This document shows, in pieces, positions 50,402 through 53,901 of a DNA stretch of 53,901 nucleotides (positions are counted from its first letter, which is position 1; the number at the start of each line of letters is the position of its first letter). Origin of the DNA: Bradyrhizobium rifense (GTDB lineage: Bacteria > Pseudomonadota > Alphaproteobacteria > Rhizobiales > Xanthobacteraceae); assembly GCF_008123425.1 (NCBI RefSeq), contig NZ_VSSS01000077.1:1-53901 (forward strand). The letters run 5' to 3'. A program made the position numbers and the translations under genes. Below the pieces are notes generated by a model. The model saw only the letters and a list, made by a program, of their open reading frames with translations, did no database searches and was not told the origin of the DNA.

Positions 50402-52045
50402 TCACGCCGCCAGCAAATTCTGCAGCGCCGCGCCGTTGGGGACACCGAGGCCTGAGCAGGCGTCCCAGCCGGGACCGGCCTTGTACATGCCGTGCAGGGA
50501 GCCGGTGATGTCGTTATTGCCGATCGTGATGTCGCGGAACACGCCTTGTGCATGGGAGGCGTAGATCAGCGGGTTGATGAAGCCGACCGTCTTGCCGAAT
50601 TTCTTGGTCGTCGCCTCGTTGATGCGGGCGATCAATCCGGCCATCAGCGGCGCCACCGCGCTGGTGCCGCCGATCGTGGTCATGACGCCGTTGAGGAAGA
50701 TCTGATAGCCGGTTGCGGGATCCGCATCGCCGGAAACGTCGGGCACGCCGCGCCCGACCGAATGCGACGGCGATTTCGGCACATGGGCGTGGGCCTGGTA
50801 TTGCGGCCTGGGGAATACGATGCTGACGCCGCCGCCACCCGCGCCGTCCTGCGGGCCACCGTTCCAGACGACCTCGGTGATCGTGCCGTTCGAGGCCTTC
50901 AGATTGGTTCCGCCGCAAGCCAGTGCAAACGGGCTCGAGGCCGGGAAATCGGCGTGCGGCTTGCCGTCCCACCCGTCGGCCATGTCCGCGGAGCCATTGT
51001 CGCCGGAGGCGACACAGACGGTGACGCCCATCGCGGCGGCATCGCGGATCGCCTCGTTGAGGCCGTCGACGAATTGCTGTGAGCCGGCCGGATCTTCCGG
51101 TCCGCCCCAGCTGATCGAGATCACCGAGGGTTTTCGCGCGGTGTCGTGGACGGCGGCCTTCACCGCATCGATGAAGCCGTTGGTGGTGTTCGGCGCGAAA
51201 TAGACCACGATCCTGGCACCCGGCGCGATCGCGCCGGCCACCTCGATGTCGAGCACGACCTCGCCATCAGCCTCGGAATGGCCGGGCTTGTTGGCGCCGC
51301 CGTCGACGCTTGCGGGCACGATCTGCGGCATTGGGATGCCTGCCTTCTTGAAGAAGGTCTTCAGGTCGGAGGTCTTGTAGCCGGCGCCCGTGGGGTGACC
51401 CTCCTGGTCAATGTCGTTGAGCTCGATGATGGCGATGCACTGGCCCGCGCCGGTCTCGCCGCCCGGGAAGTTGTAGAGCTGCGCGATCTGCTCGACCGAG
51501 AAGCTGCCGCCGTGCCCCGCACGCGCGGTCGCGCCCTTTTTCGCCAGCTTGCGCCGGAAATGCGGCTGCGCCACAGGCCGGTTGTCCAGGCCGTGCACGC
51601 CGACCACGATGCCTTCGAGCTCGGCCGGGATCTGCACATTGCCCTTGCGCATGCGATAGGTCGCGCCGTCGTGCTTGACCTTGTTGAGCTTGACGCCGAA
51701 GGCAGCAGACATCGCCTTCACCGTGCCGGTCAGCTTCACCGTGCGGGAGGCCAGGTGCACGCTCTTGACGTTGAGCTCGTTGTGATGCGCGAAATCGTCG
51801 ATCTTGGCAACGTCGGTGGTATCGGCGCCCATCTGCTCGGCGAACTCGGCGCGGGAAAGATATTCCCGCTCGCGCGGCGGTTGCGCGCCGAGCGCCATCA
51901 CCAGTTCATCGTCGGCGCGCTTGGCACGCAGGCGAACGCTGATCTCGATTTCCTGCTTGGGATCGGCCGCGCCGACGAGCTTGGCTCCCTTCGGCAATTT
52001 CCGGGCGCTGTTCACGAGCGCAACACGCTTGGTCGAGCTTGCCAT
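50402..52045 (-). CDS. S53-family (kumamolisin-like) serine-carboxyl peptidase
   Basis: The protein has 547 residues from ATG 52045 behind GGAGGA. Residues about 30-175 are the Pro-kumamolisin propeptide. The catalytic domain has the sedolisin set: Glu and Asp in GEVVLDIEVAGA, the oxyanion Asp in VASGDNGSAD, and the Ser in GGTSAVAPL; a calcium site follows near FRDITIGNNDI. These are acid peptidases that cleave off their propeptide. No signal peptide is visible; the N-terminus is polar (ASSTKRVALVNSARKLPKG), so export, if any, is by another route. It is divergent from a nucleosidase-fold gene. Confidence 0.93.
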   Translation of the reverse strand: MASSTKRVALVNSARKLPKGAKLVGAADPKQEIEISVRLRAKRADDELVMALGAQPPREREYLSRAEFAEQMGADTTDVAKIDDFAHHNELNVKSVHLASRTVKLTGTVKAMSAAFGVKLNKVKHDGATYRMRKGNVQIPAELEGIVVGVHGLDNRPVAQPHFRRKLAKKGATARAGHGGSFSVEQIAQLYNFPGGETGAGQCIAIIELNDIDQEGHPTGAGYKTSDLKTFFKKAGIPMPQIVPASVDGGANKPGHSEADGEVVLDIEVAGAIAPGARIVVYFAPNTTNGFIDAVKAAVHDTARKPSVISISWGGPEDPAGSQQFVDGLNEAIRDAAAMGVTVCVASGDNGSADMADGWDGKPHADFPASSPFALACGGTNLKASNGTITEVVWNGGPQDGAGGGGVSIVFPRPQYQAHAHVPKSPSHSVGRGVPDVSGDADPATGYQIFLNGVMTTIGGTSAVAPLMAGLIARINEATTKKFGKTVGFINPLIYASHAQGVFRDITIGNNDITGSLHGMYKAGPGWDACSGLGVPNGAALQNLLAA

Positions 52046-52312
52046 GACTTCCTCCGTTTGTGATTGGAAGGCGGATTGTTGCACCTCAACTATAGGTGTA
52101 ATCTCAGCGGCGAATTGGTTCAGATGATTGAGCGTTTTTTTCAAAACCAGTCTTGTTTTACAGAGTCAATTCTCTGCTGCTTCAAATCGGCACGAAATCG
52201 GTCAATAGTGCGGACCATTCGCGCCTGCTTTTTCGACCTCAGATTGCAACCGTTGGCTGGTCTGGCCGACCAATGAAGACGCTTGTCAAAAACAATTGGC
52301 GGAGACCGCGTG

Positions 52313-53485
52313 ATGCCTGCTGACCGCAAATGGGTTGAGAAGAATCTCGGGTTCGATCCGATCACCACACCGCCGCCGCGCGAGACCTTCGTGGTCAAGC
52401 GCGTCGCGGACGCCGCCGTGAAGAAGACCGCCAAGGTCGCGCCCGAGGACTTTCAGCGCGAGATCATCGATTTCGATTCCGAATCGACCGAAGGCCGCGC
52501 GTTCTTGGCCTTCTCGACCGCGACCGGGCTGTCGCGCTTCACCGACATTCCCTGGCCCAAGGGCCTTGCGCCGCAGACCGGGCCGAAGCCCGCGGGCAAC
52601 GGCAAGGGCCCGCTGCCGCGCGCCGACGTGCTGGTCGTGACCTGGACCGTCGACGAGGGCCACGCGCTCAGCCGCGTGCTGACGCCGGGCAAGGACTCGC
52701 ACAACGACTACATCCCCTACACGCATAATTACGCGACGATCTCGACGAAGATGCGCAACGGCTGCCCGGCCAAGGAGCTGAAACGGCTCGGCGCCTTCTG
52801 GACCACGACGATCGGCAAGAAGAAGGTCGTGGTGTTCAAATCCGATTCGCACATGTCGCAGGACGGCCCGCAGCTGCCGAATATCGACGTCTGGCGCCAG
52901 ATCATCACCGAGGTGCAGCCCACGCTCGTGATCACCACGGGCACGGCTGGCGGCATCGGCAAGCAGGTCGAGGTTGGCGACGTCGTCGTCAGCCCGATCG
53001 TGCGCTTCGACTGCCTCTCGAAGTTCAAGAAGCAGCCGTTTGCGCAGGAGCATTTTTCCAGCAAATCGGCCAAGACGACGAAATTCGCAACGGCCAAGAC
53101 ACTGTTCAAGGCCAATGCCGGGCAACTGCCGAAGACCAACACCCGCGCGCCGAAGATATTCGTCGTCGCGCCGAGCGGCCTGTCATCCTCCGTCGTGACC
53201 ACCGACTTCTTCGGCTTCGACACCTCGGACAATCACTTCGGTCTGCAGGGGCTCGGCGACGTCTCGGAGATGGGCGACGCCATCCTGGGTCTCGTCGCCC
53301 AGGAGATGGGCGCCAAGGCGCCGCGCTGGCTCGCGATCCGCAACGTCTCCGATCCGCAGATCAAGGCTGAAGGCACCCTGAAGCAGCAGGAACAGGTCGC
53401 CGCCCAGATCTACAAGGGATTTGGCCGCTGGAGCACGGTCTGCAGCGCCATCACCTGCTGGGCGAGCATCGTGGCGGAACCATAG
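52313..53485 (+). CDS. Nucleoside phosphorylase/nucleosidase-fold protein
   Basis: The protein has 390 residues from ATG 52313 behind GGAGA; a TTG start 30 bases upstream is possible. The C-terminal 280 residues follow the PNP/UDP phosphorylase fold: VLVVTWTVDEGHALSRVL, VITTGTAGGIGKQVEVGDVVVSP and, near the end, SEMGDAILG with AIRNVSDPQ, where the catalytic Asp of nucleosidases lies. The EMGD replaces the usual EME purine/ribose motif. An N-terminal stretch of about 110 residues is not recognised and contains PWPKGLAPQTGPKP. It faces the S53 peptidase gene and has no signal peptide. Confidence 0.8.
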   Translation: MPADRKWVEKNLGFDPITTPPPRETFVVKRVADAAVKKTAKVAPEDFQREIIDFDSESTEGRAFLAFSTATGLSRFTDIPWPKGLAPQTGPKPAGNGKGPLPRADVLVVTWTVDEGHALSRVLTPGKDSHNDYIPYTHNYATISTKMRNGCPAKELKRLGAFWTTTIGKKKVVVFKSDSHMSQDGPQLPNIDVWRQIITEVQPTLVITTGTAGGIGKQVEVGDVVVSPIVRFDCLSKFKKQPFAQEHFSSKSAKTTKFATAKTLFKANAGQLPKTNTRAPKIFVVAPSGLSSSVVTTDFFGFDTSDNHFGLQGLGDVSEMGDAILGLVAQEMGAKAPRWLAIRNVSDPQIKAEGTLKQQEQVAAQIYKGFGRWSTVCSAITCWASIVAEP

Positions 53486-53486
53486 G

Positions 53487-53558
53487 GCATGATCCGGAAA
53501 AGTGTGACGCGGTTTTCCCTCGCGACAAACGCGGAACGCGTTTGCGCGGAGATCATGC
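53487..53558. repeat. Dispersed palindrome family C
   Basis: GCATGATCCGGAAAAGTGTG at the left and GATCATGC at the right are the family C arms, with an extra inner hairpin around AAACGCGGAACGCGTTTGCG. It follows the nucleosidase-fold gene and precedes the right IS. Confidence 0.88.
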
Positions 53559-53585
53559 CCAAACAATAACGCCGCATCGGCCCAA

Positions 53586-53901
53586 GGGTCTTGGTCGTGT
53601 AAAAACGCCTTCCGCGGGAGGGCGGTGAGAAGCCAGGACGGTTCGGTCTCAGGCCGCGATCGCAGCGATCAGCGGCTTGATCCCGACGATGTTCATGACC
53701 CTTGTTAGATTGTAGGCCAGAACCGAAAGAGCCATCTCGGCGGCTACTTTCGGAAGCGTTTTGGTCAGGAAGTGTGTCGCGCCCATGCGGGCCTTCATTG
53801 TGCCGAACGGATGCTCGACGGTCTCGCGACGTTGACGCATAGCCATCGGGTTCGCATCAAGGCGCTGCTGCACAGCATCGAGCAGATGTTCATGCTCCCA
53901 T
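53586..53901 (-). mobile_element. IS1182-type element, 3' part (right contig end)
   Basis: This is a second copy of the element at the left end, in opposite orientation so that both transposases read into the window. The end GGGTCTTGGTCGTGTAAAAA matches the left copy through the terminal GGGTC, which fixes the border at 53586. The rest of the element runs past the contig end. Confidence 0.88.
53649..53900 (-). CDS. IS1182-family transposase, C-terminal fragment
   Basis: Eighty-three residues plus stop are visible, beginning WEHEHLLDAVQQRLDANPMA and ending GIKPLIAAIAA, with the ETVEHPFGTMK block. It differs from the left copy at several residues (LLD for LLE, NPMA for NAQA, RQRR for RVRR, RVMN for RAMN). 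The upstream part is cut by the contig end. Confidence 0.88.
   Translation of the reverse strand, partial: WEHEHLLDAVQQRLDANPMAMRQRRETVEHPFGTMKARMGATHFLTKTLPKVAAEMALSVLAYNLTRVMNIVGIKPLIAAIAA

Overview
The window looks like one draft-assembly contig from an alphaproteobacterium of the Bradyrhizobium type. Most reading frames have high-GC codon use, the core gene orders are alphaproteobacterial (rnd-lptC-lptA-lptB-rpoN-hpf-ptsN; infC-rpmI-rplT-pheS-pheT; uppP near fzlA-queG), and three families of dispersed palindromes recur between genes. The first 19 bases are a Tn5/Nextera mosaic-end adapter, so they are a sequencing artefact. Both ends of the contig lie inside diverged copies of one IS1182-type insertion sequence, each reading inward. 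These repeats are probably why the assembly stopped.

Layout. Bases 20-5.8 kb are accessory: an IS end, four small genes (one of them NepR-like), a secreted cupin, the decayed tail of an ABC substrate-binding protein, a 158-bp MITE-like element and a class III adenylate cyclase fused to TolB-like and TPR modules. From 5.8 to 10.3 kb a TetR gene faces an SDR / saccharopine-dehydrogenase-like / acyl-CoA ligase operon, with two identical-armed palindromic operators between them. From 10.4 to 12 kb a LysR gene faces a secreted GlcG/HbpS-like protein. From 12.2 to 19 kb lies the sigma-54, PTS-Ntr, hibernation-factor and LPS-transport block with RNase D. From 19.2 to 28.2 kb most minus-strand genes fit synthesis of a polyprenyl-phosphate sugar: a UbiA-type phosphoribosyltransferase fused to a HAD-like domain, a polytopic membrane protein, DprE2-like and DprE1-like epimerase subunits, and UppP. 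A plus-strand MFS gene, a tRNA-Leu(CAG) and an NDUFA9-like gene interrupt this set.

From 28.4 to 32.3 kb are fzlA, queG, a thioesterase, an NTF2-like protein and a hydrolase. From 32.6 to 38.6 kb is the translation cluster infC (AUU start), rpmI, rplT, pheS, pheT, interrupted by two opposed genes for small secreted proteins. From 38.6 to 45.3 kb are a TauE-type permease, a Tat-exported amine oxidase, a YiiX-like hydrolase, and a metal block of csoR, a YHS-type copper ATPase and nikR. From 45.4 to 50.3 kb a LysR gene faces a CaiB-type CoA transferase / HMG-CoA-lyase-like operon, followed by an MFS carrier. This set suggests uptake, activation and cleavage of a branched dicarboxylic acid. The last unit, 50.4-53.5 kb, is a divergent pair: a kumamolisin-like S53 peptidase with no visible signal peptide and a nucleosidase-fold protein.

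Most promising for follow-up are the split DPA-type arabinose-donor pathway, whose DprE1 has alanine at the benzothiazinone-cysteine position; the S53 peptidase/nucleosidase pair; and the repeat family that occupies only convergent intergenic gaps here.
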